Source: Isoetes taiwanensis | Taxonomy: Eukaryota > Streptophyta > Lycopodiopsida > Isoetales > Isoetaceae | Assembly (NCBI GenBank): GCA_021234155.1 | Contig: JAJEKV010000014.1 | Location: forward strand, 4,047,563-4,111,562 | Reading direction: 5' to 3' | DNA: 64,000 nt | In this document: in pieces, positions 37,392 to 49,257 of the stretch | Numbering within the stretch: position 1 is the first letter of the stretch | How the letters are laid out: each line of letters starts with the position of its first letter | Made by a program: the position numbers and the translations under genes | The notes under the pieces: generated by a model | Told to the model about the DNA's origin: nothing | What the model saw: the letters and a program-made list of their open reading frames with translations, nothing else | Databases searched by the model: none

Positions 37392-37975
37392 GCATCGACA
37401 ACTACCAACTTCCTCACAAGTGAGATGCACCTTTGATCTAATTTTTCCACAGTGATGCCAATCGATCCAAAAATTTTGAATCGTTAACCTAATCTAAATA
37501 CCAACGAAATTGGGCCATCGGTTGTATATGTTAATAATTCTTATTACTGTTGCTGCAAGTTAAAAAATTAAAACAACATGGATATATTTTTTGCCCTTCG
37601 CTTTTATCTATAACATAATTTGGTTGCACTTTTACCTCCGCCAATGCACGTTTGAATAGATCCCTTTTTGTTGCTGATTGTAAAAGTCTAAATGGTTTTT
37701 TAATTTACCTGAGTATTGCCATGTTCACCTTGCCATGCTCTATCTTGCTCTTGGTGTGGCAAATAAAAGGCATAATAGCACCGCCATTTTTAACATAAAT
37801 ACAATTCGGATACAATATAGGAGAAAGACAATTCGGATATAATATAGGAGAAATTGCTTAGCCTTGGCTACTGGTGTTATGTAGGACCCAACAAAACTTG
37901 CAGAGATGTAGGATAACAGATTAATAAGTTAACCATTCAGGGCCACATCAAAGCCAAAAACTCATACGGAGACAA

Positions 37976-40205
37976 CTACCCCTTCTTACTCCGACGACTA
38001 GCTTCCAACTCTACAACCTTAACGTAGAAATCTGGAGAAAGCATGTCTTTGATGTCTGTTCCCCACTCAATGCTAGCTTCATAAATGTTTATAACAGATG
38101 CAGGATAAAATTAAAAAGCTCAATCTGCCGAAAGCACCCTTTACGTAATTTGCAAGTCTACATATTTTTTCTCTTACTTCTAAAGGAACCATGGTCCGAG
38201 CGAAAGGAAGATTACCCTTGCCAATAATTGGATGATCGGCATACTTTGTTGCCCTGATGCTCCTCGTGGGTCTTACTAAAGAGATCCGACTGTTCGACTC
38301 GGTTGAAGATGGCATGAAAATCCATACATAGGCATTGCAACCAAAGATAACACCAACTCCGTCTTGATCTAGGCGATGAAAATGCCGACTCAGCGTTTAA
38401 TCAAGTATGCAGAAACTTTGACTAGCTGCCCCTTCTCCAAATACGCATATCACCGTAAAAAAAATCCATAAATCAAGAGCAAAATTACTGGAAAACGAAA
38501 AAATTGCAACCTTTCCATATTTGAGGCTTCGAGTGTGTAGATTAATCGTCCCTTCTTGATGTACAAACAAGACCTCGATCGCACAAAATGCGAAAGCTTA
38601 GTGATTGTTTCAAAAAGAACAAACATGATCACCAAACAAAGAGTCCTTACACTTATAAGATCATCTTCTTCATAAAGAAGCCGCATGTTCGGTTCATCTA
38701 CAGCAGTACGCTGCCTCTATAAGGAGCATAATAAAAAGATCTGCATGAGATATGACAATATAAAAGACAAAATGAGAAATCAACTCAACCTGAATACCTC
38801 CTGGCAAGTTGACAAGTTGACAGCCGACAACATCAGCTGTGCATCATGCTTTGAATTAATGTCCACTTTCCACCTTTTCTGCCCAACCTGCATTTGACAA
38901 AGTCCGCATCATTACAACTTCTAAACAATATGGATGAATTTGGTGTTTCTTTTCACTGATCTTTTATGTTACCAGAGTGCCTAGCATATATAATTTTCTT
39001 TCAAAGGTAGGGAGTGGACCTTGCACATTTTAGGATCAATGCTTGCCAGCTACAACATAATGGTGACAAATTGTGACAATGAAAAATCATTAACCCAAAA
39101 TGTGGGTGCCACTGGACGACTGTTGACTTGGTTACTATGAAGATTGTTTCTACCATCTTGACATCAAGATGAATCATGCGTTCCCTTGATAGAAGAATTC
39201 TAAAAATTTAGAAGCCCTCTACCCCATCCCAACAATATCTTGGTGTCTAGCTTCAACCAAGTGGTGGGCTTAAACTGCACTAACCATCCACACTTGGCAA
39301 AACAATAACCCAACTAAACATAATTCAACTAAACAGACATCGATTCTCTCTATTTATAAGACTTTGCAAGCAATACCTCAGTTATGCGACCAATAACAAC
39401 ATCCCCAGTTGCAGCATTATATCTGAAATGGAGAAGTGAGAAGCATTATATCTGAAAGTTCTAGCAAATGGGTACAGAATATGAGCATAACTGCATGCAC
39501 ATTTACTTTAGCTTGAAATTGAACAAAAAGCGTTTTACGATCGGAGCTAAAAACGCATAATCAAAAAATTACATATGGGCATATTTTTTTCATTTATTTC
39601 AACTACAAATTTGCATGCAAAACTATTAATGAGGTGAAGCCGGGTCTCATGGCTGTATTGCCGGATTCGTCTCCCATTCTTTTATTTTATACACCGAAAA
39701 AAGATGAAAGATCTATATCTCAGATATTAATATACCACCACAAATTTGACAACGCTTTGAGCAAAAAGGCTTCAGAATAGGTCACTATAAATTTGACAAT
39801 CTACACACCTTCGTTACTATTCTTGCCCGCTTCCATGTCATGTAGGCATCTCGACTTTGAAGCATAACTCACCTTCTAAAAAGAAAAGGCAACGCATACT
39901 TCCAGATAGCTAGAAATCATTTAGCAAATTGACCTGCTGCATGAAAATAGGCATGCCGAATTGTGTTAGCATTCGATCAACTTATTCACTCTCTCGACTA
40001 CTCCGCATAAGTTGCTAAGAGTTGTCCGTCCACTACATGTGTTCCATGTCCCTTGTATAAATCAATCATCCAACTTATTGCAGGAAAATGACAGATGAAT
40101 TCGTAGCCATGAGAATCGAGAAATAACTTACTTGAGGTATCCAGCTTCTTGATCCCCAGGAATTGTATCACCAACAGTGACGAATGAAGAGGCGAATGCT
40201 GCAAC
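37976..40205 (-). pseudogene. RRP4: Exosome subunit RRP4, degraded full-length gene copy in TTAA element
   Basis: RRP4 is an S1/KH cap subunit of the RNA exosome. Blocks on minus follow the protein order: SSFVTVGDTIPGDQEAGYLK (~40190-40130), GHGTHVVDGQLLATY (~40055-40005), RYNAATGDVVIGRITE (~39420-39370), QKRWKVDINSKHDAQLMLSA (~38890-38830), RTAVDEPNMRLLYEEDDLIS (~38715-38650), HTRSLKYGK (~38545), KGQLVKVSAYLIKR and a GCN(A/G)(Y/F)(V/I)W-like stretch (~38435-38340), PLEVREKICRLAN (~38200-38130), and DIKDMLSPDFYVKVVELEAS to the stop at 37976. Introns persist. Several frameshifts and stops make it a pseudogene. Confidence 0.88.
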
Positions 40206-40219
40206 TAAAAAAAGGACCT

Positions 40220-40396
40220 CTCCGGTTAGCCGGTTTCGAGAGCGGCTGCCCACCAACAGAAGTGACCGAGAGTTTACAGCTAATCATAAGTTTGGAGCAG
40301 TCATCAGCATATCCTAGGGATATTCTAGCATATACCTAGGATATGCCAAAAGCCCACATAAACAAGGGTTTGCCCCCCTAGGGGCAACCCAAAAAT
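40220..40396. repeat. 176-bp repeat R2, copy 1
   Basis: Runs from CCGGTTAGCCGGTTTCGAGA to GCCCCCCTAGGGGCAACCC plus A-rich. About 95% identical, in the same orientation, to 45443-45616. Contains two palindromic stretches: GCATATCCTAGG...CCTAGGATATGC, and TTGCCCC/GGGGCAA around CCTAGG. It may be a small non-autonomous element. Confidence 0.85.
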
Positions 40397-40639
40397 AACT
40401 AAGTATAAATGTCTGCCTTTGTTTCATTAATTCAAATGACTTTGTTAAGGTTTATAACCACTACCTTATTCACATAAATATAACTGCATGCTGTCCTTTT
40501 CTTACTTCAGATGCACACTGCATGGTAGTTGCATAACCACTATCTTTCACATAGATATGCATAGTTGGGGCTGGCCATATTGCTTTGGAATTTGCTGGTC
40601 TTTTTAATGGGCCCAGGAAGGAAGTGCATGTCTTTCTTT

Positions 40640-41725
40640 CATGGTCATTGCTGAGAACCAATACGGAAGCATGGCCCCAACAATTAATCCAACAAATTCC
40701 TTAGGCTGAATAACATCAACCACTGCAATGCCAGCCCTACTGACAAAGGCGCCAAATAGAGCCAGAGACACCAAGGCTGCAGATCCAATAGCGAATCCCT
40801 GTCAAAATAAATTCCAGCCACATATTAGATACCACGATTGACTGAGGAAGCATGCATAAATATTGTATCAAGCATCTACTACCTTTCCTATAGCTGCAGT
40901 GGTGTTTCCTGCAGCATCTAATGCATCTGTCCTCTCACGAATAGAGTGGCTCATACCAGCCATCTCAAAGAATGCCACCAAAGATTGTCACCGATTGGAC
41001 CATATGCATCGATGGCAAGTCCAATTGGCAAGTGTCTTTGAGCATTCCAAGAGCAACAACAAAGAATTCCATACATGGCAGCTAAAGTCAAGCTCGGAAA
41101 ATGGCTATAGCGATAGCAAAAACTGGAATGATGACAGATTTATAGCCCAAAGCAAGTCCAAAAATAATGTTAGTAGCAACACCGGTCTTGCAAGAGTCCG
41201 CAACATCCCCGGACAAAGTCCGAAGACACAAATTTCCATTACAAACCAACCGTGGGTATAAAGTGCTGCTTAAAAGCTCGGTTCAGTTATAAAGTTACCA
41301 TCGTTACTTGTAAAATACTACGTAGTATAGCCAATGATAAGACCAGCCCAAAGCCCGGAACCAACGCAAAAAACAAATTGCTTTGTCATTCACAAGAAAA
41401 AACATATCAGCATCAAAAAGGAGGGAAAAGGAGTAAATAAGTTTCAAAAATGTGGAAAGCTAACCAGTTCTTGACTTCTTTAGGTCCATGTCCAACTACG
41501 TTGATGGTGAAAGTGCTTGGCAGGGCAAGGTAGCACACTACAGCAATACCAATTGTCATAAGAACGGTGGAAATAATCAACTGTCTCTTCAAGGATGGTT
41601 CAATTTGCTTGACAGTTCTAATGTGGAAGATATCAGTAGCAAAAAGAGTAGTAATCAAACAAACATGCTTTGGACATTGGAATGAACCTTGAAGTGGACG
41701 TGGAAGTAAAAGGGATGTCATACAA
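40640..41725 (-). pseudogene. Vacuolar H+-pyrophosphatase fragment in TTAA element
   Basis: A membrane proton pump driven by pyrophosphate. Minus-strand blocks in protein order: [20 protein letters not shown] then [11 protein letters not shown] (~41620-41490), LWAGLIIGY (~41365-41335), [20 protein letters not shown] then [14 protein letters not shown] (~41200-41110), [13 protein letters not shown] (~41030-40985), [20 protein letters not shown] (~40970-40900), and after an intron [20 protein letters not shown] then [20 protein letters not shown] (~40798-40640). These match the middle of plant type I (AVP1-like) enzymes. Frameshifts near 41100 and 40990 and a stop near 41330 disable it. Both termini are missing. 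Confidence 0.92.
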
Positions 41726-41816
41726 TTTGTTAACTCGGTTGTGACTTAAGTTTCAAGCATCTGAGCAATTGCCTCAGAATTTTTAACGTCCAAACCTTGC
41801 ACGTTGTTATACTCTA

Positions 41817-42421
41817 GGTAACAAAATACGTGAGGGTACTACAAAAAATACGTGCCCCGCACGTGCGAGAGACATCCCAAAAAAAACGTCCAAAAAAACG
41901 TATTTTTCTTTTTTTTTTTTCGGTCATCAGAAAATTAATTTCCGGCATCCTGAAACACATTTCCGGCAATTCTAAATTTCATTTCCGGTTGCCCTAAACC
42001 TAAACGTAAACCAGATTTGCCGCTCTTCGTCCACATGTAGCTGTTGAAACTGCAGAATCCTTTGGAGTTGAAGCTGATTTTTGTTATCTGGGTTCTCCAT
42101 TTGAAGCTATGATTACATCCAAACAGATTATTCAGCATAAAAGGCTGAAACGTAGATGCTTTTTTACCTCAAGCCTCTTCATTTTCTTCTTTCCTATTCC
42201 TATTCATCTCTGGTTCTTTTCTTCTAGCAGATCATGAGGTTTCAATGAGCAATGTACTCAGCAGCATGTTAAACAGTAATGTTCCATTTTGATCCATGAA
42301 AGTCTTATCAAAATTTTCCGGCAGCGTATTTTTACGTATTTTTTGGTTCAATATATGAAATACGTATTTTAAACGTTTTTTTAACATTTGAAAAAATACG
42401 AGAAATATGTATGTTGTTACC
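41817..42421. mobile_element. 605-bp TIR element with TA duplication
   Basis: The left end GGTAACAAAATACGT and the complement of the right end GGTAACAACATACAT form an imperfect inverted repeat. TA lies on both sides (41815-41816 and 42422-42423), as for Tc1/mariner-like elements. The ends are rich in ACGTATTTT motifs. No protein was recognised. Confidence 0.6.
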
Positions 42422-43129
42422 TAGGTTATACTAGAACAATAATAACATGGCAGACTATAGAAATGAGTAAGCAACCTTTGCTAGAAAGAACCAGATATAC
42501 CTGAATTTTGTCCAAATCTCCTTAGCTGAGCTTGGTGGGAAAAATGACCGGCAATTCATAGTAGGTCAATGCAGGCTCCTAAATGTCGGTATGATGTATA
42601 TAGGCCAACGTACGAACGATGTCTGTTACATCAAATAATAGAAAATTTATAGTTAAACATATCTTGAAGGCACTCCATTGTGTCTTGAATGCACCTCAAA
42701 GAAACTTTAATATATCTACCTCTTCAAGTGTGCTTCATATAGCAATATATACAATGGCCTCCATTCAATTTCTAAGTCTATGGCTTTACGGTACTTGCTA
42801 AGAATCTGTGCAACACATGTAGCCCACTTAGTCTGCACAAAATGTCAAGAATAGCTGTCAATGAATAATCGTGAGAGAATACAGAAGTTTAATAGATTCT
42901 TGGACTTTCTCTCTTGAAATAACTGACAGCATGCATTGTTCAAAGAATTTAACCATAAGATGTCGATAATGTCTATATCATTGGTGAAAATGGTATCACT
43001 AGTTGTACTTAGTGTGGAGGCCATATCTCTGTTATGTGTCTCTTTTATCTTTTCAAAATTAGAAATGCAACATAGAGTTCAAGGCAGTATCAGCTGACTT
43101 GCACAAAGACGCTGCTACAATTTCCTAAA

Positions 43130-43740
43130 AGTATGTCCAGTCCTAATTTTACAACCTCCTGCAGATCTTGTATATCGATCTCACTTTTCACACCAACAAA
43201 CCTGCAGAATGAGAGCAATAGTAAGCATGCACTTGACGAAGGAAGCAATGTTCCTAGCCAGTTAGTTCGCTCTGGATCCACACAATGGACAAACTACCCA
43301 CAAAATGATTACATTCGGAAAACAAAAAAGAGAAAGGGAATGAGAAAAGCTATGTTTCCTGCAGTAGAGTATGCTGCCTGGCTCTTTGCAGTGGCACTAG
43401 TCAGTGCATAGGTATACAGACCACCAGAAACAGCTATCGGAGGAAGGATGCCAAGAGTTGCTAAGTTTAGCCTCCACTCTGACACGCTGCGTTGTCTATA
43501 CTTGATATCCTCTTCCACCCCATGCGTGCTTGCCCAACCCCACTACAATTGGTTCTGAACATCAGATGCAATAACGATTCACTCTCTTGGTGAAGAAAAG
43601 TTTTTGAAGTCCGCCGATTGCCCATTTCTTACGTTCTTGATACCAGCCCATTTCATGTGATTCTTTTAGTGCTCTGACTGGCATATAAGCCTTAGTAATG
43701 TACATGACAAATTCATACCCTCTCTTTTTAATTGCAACAT
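43130..43740 (-). pseudogene. Exons of an unidentified membrane protein in TTAA element
   Basis: Three blocks on minus appear to be successive exons: KRGYEFVMYITKAYMPVRAL then KESHEMGWYQE (~43735-43640), YRQRSVSEWRLNLATLGILP then PIAVSGGLYTYALTSATAKS (43518-43370), and after a plausible acceptor FVGVKSEIDIQDLQEVVKLG (~43200-43135). The middle block looks like a membrane segment. I do not recognise the family. Confidence 0.5.
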
Positions 43741-44323
43741 ACCAGTTTCCGCTAGTCCATCAACTCAATTCTTTTGCATTTAATATTTGTTGCCAAAACT
43801 GGTTCTTGTGCTTGATACCCATACAATGCTAACGCCCCTAGACATCTCCAAATTAGAAAGTCTGCTGTTTGATAACTTTTAAAATCTCCCAAAAGCTTAA
43901 GATCTTGATATCAACTAATGGAAGAGGTTCATGAAACTGGCCACATGGCTGCAGGAAAGGTTGTCCTATTGAAGAAGGCAAAATAAGAAGCATGATAATG
44001 CATATCTCCAAACTGTCAAGGGCTTATATATATGATGTGTACAATCAAAATTGAAGGGTTGTAAATCCTGCCTGTCACAGTCAGATAACTAAGACTTGTT
44101 CAAACGAAACAAAGTGATGATGACAGAACGCACAGGATTACCCAAAACTGACTGCTACATAAACAATCAAGGACAGCCTAGATTCATCTCCAAGCTACTT
44201 TCGTCCCTTAAATAACAGAGTGAACAGAGCGATAAAAACTTGTGACAAGCACACTAGTCTAGATGGAGACTATATTCCTTCGATCATGATTACAATGCAA
44301 TAAGTAGAAGCAACAAGATGCAC

Positions 44324-44419
44324 CTTAATCTCTCCGTCCTGAGATCCAGATGCAAGCATTTCTGCATGTCTGCTAAAGGCAATGCATAACACAGCATCAT
44401 CATGCATCATAAATGCATC
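44324..44419 (-). pseudogene. SMU1 WD40 exon in TTAA element
   Basis: A 32-codon exon with good acceptor and donor encodes [20 protein letters not shown] then [12 protein letters not shown]. It closely resembles plant SMU1, a WD40 splicing factor ([26 protein letters not shown]). The frame is open. No other SMU1 exon was found nearby. Confidence 0.85.
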
Positions 44420-45207
44420 CTGCACGAAACCTTAGTTAAACACTTGATCAGACGAAAAGACTTCAGATACATTTTGATACATGGTTTATTCAGCTGCCTG
44501 CAATGTAAGCAATAACAATCTTCCAAAGGGAGCGAGACACACAATATAAATGCTCTTCCCGCGGTTTGCACAAACGTGTCATATTCCAGCTTAAACGTCT
44601 TTGAATTACATGCTGCAGACGTTTCTTGCAATAGTAAACAGAAAGATTGTAGGTCTAAAGCAAACGAAAGTTTCCATGATTCTGGTGGGATAATGCAAAA
44701 AAGACCATAGGGCTCTGCCACAAGACGGATTTTGGCTATGAAACCTAAAGGGTTCTTGATTCTCTCTACAGTTGGGAAAATACATCTGCTTCATATGGAC
44801 ATAACTTGCAAGCATTAATTTCCATGAAATCACACCTTTTTAGTGCATATCTTCAAACAGTCTTAACGCATGCCATTCCAGCACACGATTTTTTCTGTGG
44901 CATGAATTGAACGTGATCAGCTTCCTAGAGCCTACCTTGTTCTTCATAACTTGGAACTATTATCGTTGAAGAAAACACATTGAACATTGACATATCTTAG
45001 AAAGGTATAAATCCTCTTTCAACTTGCTTGTGTGGACATGGCCTGCAAGCATTACTATAATCAAAATAGATTCTTAAAGAGCACTCCTGAAAGCTAGAAA
45101 TGAAGAAACACCATGGAGTTTAGAATCTTGCCTTTTTGCTGTGCATGAGACAAAGCCTCGAAATCCGAGAAAAATATATTTCATTGAAATGTAGATCCTT
45201 CAAGGCA

Positions 45208-45446
45208 GTGATGCCTAAATGAGCATGTGCCAATGAAGTTAAGCTGGATGCGATTCTCTGTTGAAAAAGGATAAGGCATACCTAGAGTCTTCCATATTTC
45301 TATATTTCTGTAGTCCAACCCCGTATCAAGTTACCAGTATCAAGTTACCAGAGAAAATGATCCGCTCCAACATCATCGTTTCCAGCTTATACCAGGTCGG
45401 TTCCTAAATGAGCATGTGCCAATGAAGTTAAGCTGGATGCGATTCC
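45208..45446. repeat. 43-bp direct repeat pair next to R2 copy 2
   Basis: CCTAAATGAGCATGTGCCAA and the following ~23 bp occur at about 45208-45250 and 45402-45446. The second copy runs straight into repeat R2. A smaller tandem (ATCAAGTTACCAGT) lies at 45328-45353. Confidence 0.8.
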
Positions 45447-45616
45447 GGTTAGCCTGTTTCGAGAGCGGCTGCCCACCAACAGAACTGACCGAGAGTTTAC
45501 AGCCAATCATAAGTTTGGAGCAGTCACCAGCATATCCTAGGTATATTCTAGCATATACCTAGGATATGCTAAAAACCCACATAAACAAGAGTTTGCCCCC
45601 CTAGGGGCAACCCAAA
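45443..45616. repeat. 176-bp repeat R2, copy 2
   Basis: Second copy of the repeat at 40220-40396, in the same orientation, about 5.2 kb away. The two copies enclose the H+-pyrophosphatase, unidentified-protein and SMU1 pieces. Confidence 0.85.
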
Positions 45617-47390
45617 AAGGATATTGAGGTCTTTGGTGTGGTCTTATTAGAAAAAAAAAAATGAAGAAACCTACTTACTTTCCACTATTATAAAGTTAGA
45701 CAATGTGTGGCGCTCCAAAGTGTTGTAGTCTAAGTAGGACCATAGTACATGTAGATCAACTTTTATGCTAGGCTATAATTTTTATAAATTTGAACCTTTG
45801 TTTGCAATATATATCTCAAATTTCATGTTAGAATAATATATTATATACAAGATTTGAATATAAATAAGCATGGACTATTTATAGGTCCAGGATTAAACCA
45901 ACTGAATTGAGAAAATTTCTCTATTTATTTGCATTGGCTCTATTTATTTTGTTCCCTACAATGATATTATGATTTCCCTTGAAAACCTTTCGAGACATGG
46001 GTTTTTTAATCCTAGTAGTAATGATTGTACTAGCCCATTGTATGGGTCCCATGACCTATTGGTCTCCGTGGACGTTAAAAAATCTATTCTATTCTATTCT
46101 ATTCATCGTCTATAAGATAATCTTTGAAAGGTGTAAGTGGACTTTCTCATACATTCAAAGTAGCCCTTAACTACTTAATTTTTGTGCTTCGATATCACCT
46201 TTTAGATAGACAATCCTCCTTAATCAACTAATGTTATCATATATAATGTGATATAAACTATATTCTAAAGAATTGATTAGGATGATGATGTTCTTGACTT
46301 TTAAATGAGAGGTCATGTGGACCAATAACTGGTATCGACATAGCAGTCTATCTTGATCTTCTTTAGTCATACCTTTTCATATTTTTCCTTGGTTCATCTT
46401 GCATTGCTATCTTAACTTTGGGAAGCTTTGAAATATGGCGTTTGAAGTTCATTTTCAAGGCACAAATCTAGAGATCAAATATGGAAAATATTTGATAATA
46501 ACTTGGAATTAATAATAAAAGTTTTAGCCCAAACCTAGCAATAGATATTTTTTATTTATAGAGGATCTCATGAAATATTAATATCCTAAAATTCAGCTTG
46601 AGATCAAATAAGGTAAAGAAGTTATTGATTTAAAATGAACCTGTGGACCAGTAATGGTCTTAAGTACAGAAACCTTATTGATTTATCATGATCGTGCCTT
46701 TTGCTCTTTTTCTTTACTTGTTTTTTCATTGGTTTCATATCCATACAAGCATTCATATATGAATTTTTCAATGACATATTGTTTCAATAAATTTCCTTCA
46801 AATATAACAAAATAAACATCAATTAAAAGTCACTTAAAATTGTTACTATAAGTCAAAGCTGAAGCTTCAAATTACAGGCCAACAAATATTTTTTATGCAT
46901 GAAGCAATTAGTCAACTACTTATATACCAAATTTGAAGTAAAAAATCATTTTCATGCAAAAGTTATAGAATTTTAATTGAAACAGCCTTCTGGGAACCAT
47001 TATTGGTCCACAGAAGACAGAAAACTATTTTGACTCTGTCATGTTTGACTGACTATATCTTCCTTTCTAGACTTCAGATTGGAACAAGGGTTTTTATGTA
47101 TTCATCCTTATCTCGTATAGAAAAATACCATTATAATGAAAAAAATCAAAAAAATCCTTTTATTGAGACAGTTTTACATTATGTAAACATGAAGCAAACT
47201 GGACTTGACCCCCTTAGATTTATCTAAACATAACTTTCAATTTTAGGGGTATATACATTTTTAACTATTTTTCCTATGCAACATGACTGCCATATATTAA
47301 CGTTTAGAAAGGGTTATATGAATTTTATGCCATTGATTTTATATGAATTTTAAAGCGAACTGTACAAATGAACCATTTATGGTCCATCAA
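45617..47390. other. AT-rich right arm of TTAA element
   Basis: No gene recognised. Holds a (TTCTA)n-tailed retroelement end at about 46040-46110 (GACCTATTGGTC stem, GGACGTTAAAAA, TTCTA repeats). Also holds several GGACCA...TGGTC subterminal motifs (46318, 46642, 46995, 47371). Confidence 0.6.
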
Positions 47391-47405
47391 GGGACAACTC
47401 TAGTG
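47391..47405 (-). repeat. Right TIR of TTAA element
   Basis: GGGACAACTCTAGTG, the exact complement of 33397-33411, followed by TTAA. Confidence 0.95.
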
Positions 47406-47409
47406 TTAA

Positions 47410-48040
<631 letters not shown>

Positions 48041-48453
48041 CCTTGGCCACATGAGAGAGAATATGAGAGATGGGAGATTGGGAGAGATGGGAGAGAGTGG
48101 AAAAACTTAACTCTCACCTTAAGAGATGATTCGCCCCTAATAGCCGTTAGGGGTGTTTTTATTGACCAGTCACTTAACCATCCCTTTAAAATTATATCGT
48201 CTGAAAAAACTCCCCAAAAACTTTCCCTCGCCGAAAATTTTGGGTGCCATTTTTCCCTGTCTTCAAGGCCACGCAAATCCTTGAGTTCCCACTAATTCTT
48301 GCATCCGCCTTGCTGATCTTCGGTATTTAGGTATTACATTGCTTATTTGATCCTCAACAATTCAATTCTAAGCATTCATACAGTTTACTGATCTCAAATT
48401 CCGTTGCAATATATATTGTTTCGTGCTTCTGCACTTCAATTCTTTGAAATCAA

Positions 48454-49257
48454 ATGTCTAAGATTACTAGATCTGCCTTGCCAACAGGAAGTAAACCGTT
48501 TGTACCTCCTCGAGTGGAGAAAATGGCTCCAAGGAAGACTCGAAAAATAACAGGGCAGATTTCAATGAATGTGGATTTGGAGATGAATTCTGAGCCAATT
48601 CTGACAACAAAACAATCAAAGGAAAGGAAATGTAAGTGAGTTCTAAGCGAAATCCAAGTCTCTGCTGTAACTGCGAGTGAATCTTTGGAACCCGGGAATT
48701 CACTGGCTATTGTGGTACATGATAAGGAAATCCTAAAACATTAGATATAAAGAACAGAAAGGCACCTGTCCAATGGACAGATTAGAGTGTTTCTACCTTC
48801 CTCAACCTCTTGAATAAGATGGAATTAGTTACTAATGGCAGCTTGAATCTGTTCAACACGCAATAGAGAGAAATCCTTATGAAATTACAGCAAACTGTTT
48901 GTGAATTAGTTGAATTGAGGCAACTTAGGAACAAATGGGATAAATTGGAAGCCAAATTTAAGGACAAGAAAGAAGCTTGTGGTCACACGGGGTCAGGGCC
49001 TTCAAATTGGCAGTTGTATAAAAGAATGGAAGAGGTCAAATATGGTGTGACATCAGACAATCCCATTCCGGGTGCTAGTGATGATGGAGAATTTGGGAAT
49101 GAAGCTTTCGAGGCAACTGATTTGCACACCAACTGATTTGCCAAACAATCGAACACCAACAGGAAACAACATAGATACATCTAGCCCCAGATTAGCAGCA
49201 TGCAATCAGCCTAAAATTTGTAGAAAACCTACTCGAAAAAAGAAATCGAGATTATAG
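48454..49257 (+). pseudogene. Harbinger B Myb/trihelix-like gene (broken)
   Basis: MSKITRSALPTGSKPFVPPR starts a 61-codon frame that ends in a stop. The DNA-binding part resumes at ~48879 (MKLQQTVCELVELRQLRNKW, then DKLEAKFKDKKEACGHTGSG, PSNWQLYKRMEEVKYG). A basic end, TRKKKSRL, lies at 49257. Copy D has the same lesions, so the inactivation predates their separation. Confidence 0.75.

Larger units (their letters stand above)
33397..47405. mobile_element. 14,009-bp TTAA element carrying several host gene fragments
   Basis: Perfect 15-bp inverted repeats CACTAGAGTTGTCCC (33397-33411) and its complement (47391-47405), flanked by TTAA on both sides (33393-33396, 47406-47409). Taking out the element and one TTAA rejoins LINE-3 in frame (CCRAYSDL to RIIHGISATS), so the boundaries are exact. 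No transposase was recognised. TTAA targets are known for piggyBac and, from memory, Sola3; the CACTA start is shared with CACTA elements, but those make 3-bp duplications. The cargo includes receptor kinase (-), TPK (+), RRP4 (-), H+-pyrophosphatase (-), an unidentified membrane protein (-) and SMU1 (-), with introns. Confidence 0.9.

Noticed and set aside
36687-44419. RRP4, TPK, H+-pyrophosphatase and SMU1 as native genes of this locus
   Set aside because: They lie inside an insertion that precisely splits a LINE, are partial or broken, and are mixed in orientation.
33397-47405. Ordinary CACTA (EnSpm) element
   Set aside because: The tip reads CACTA, but the flanking duplication is 4 bp (TTAA), not 3 bp, and no CACTA transposase was found.
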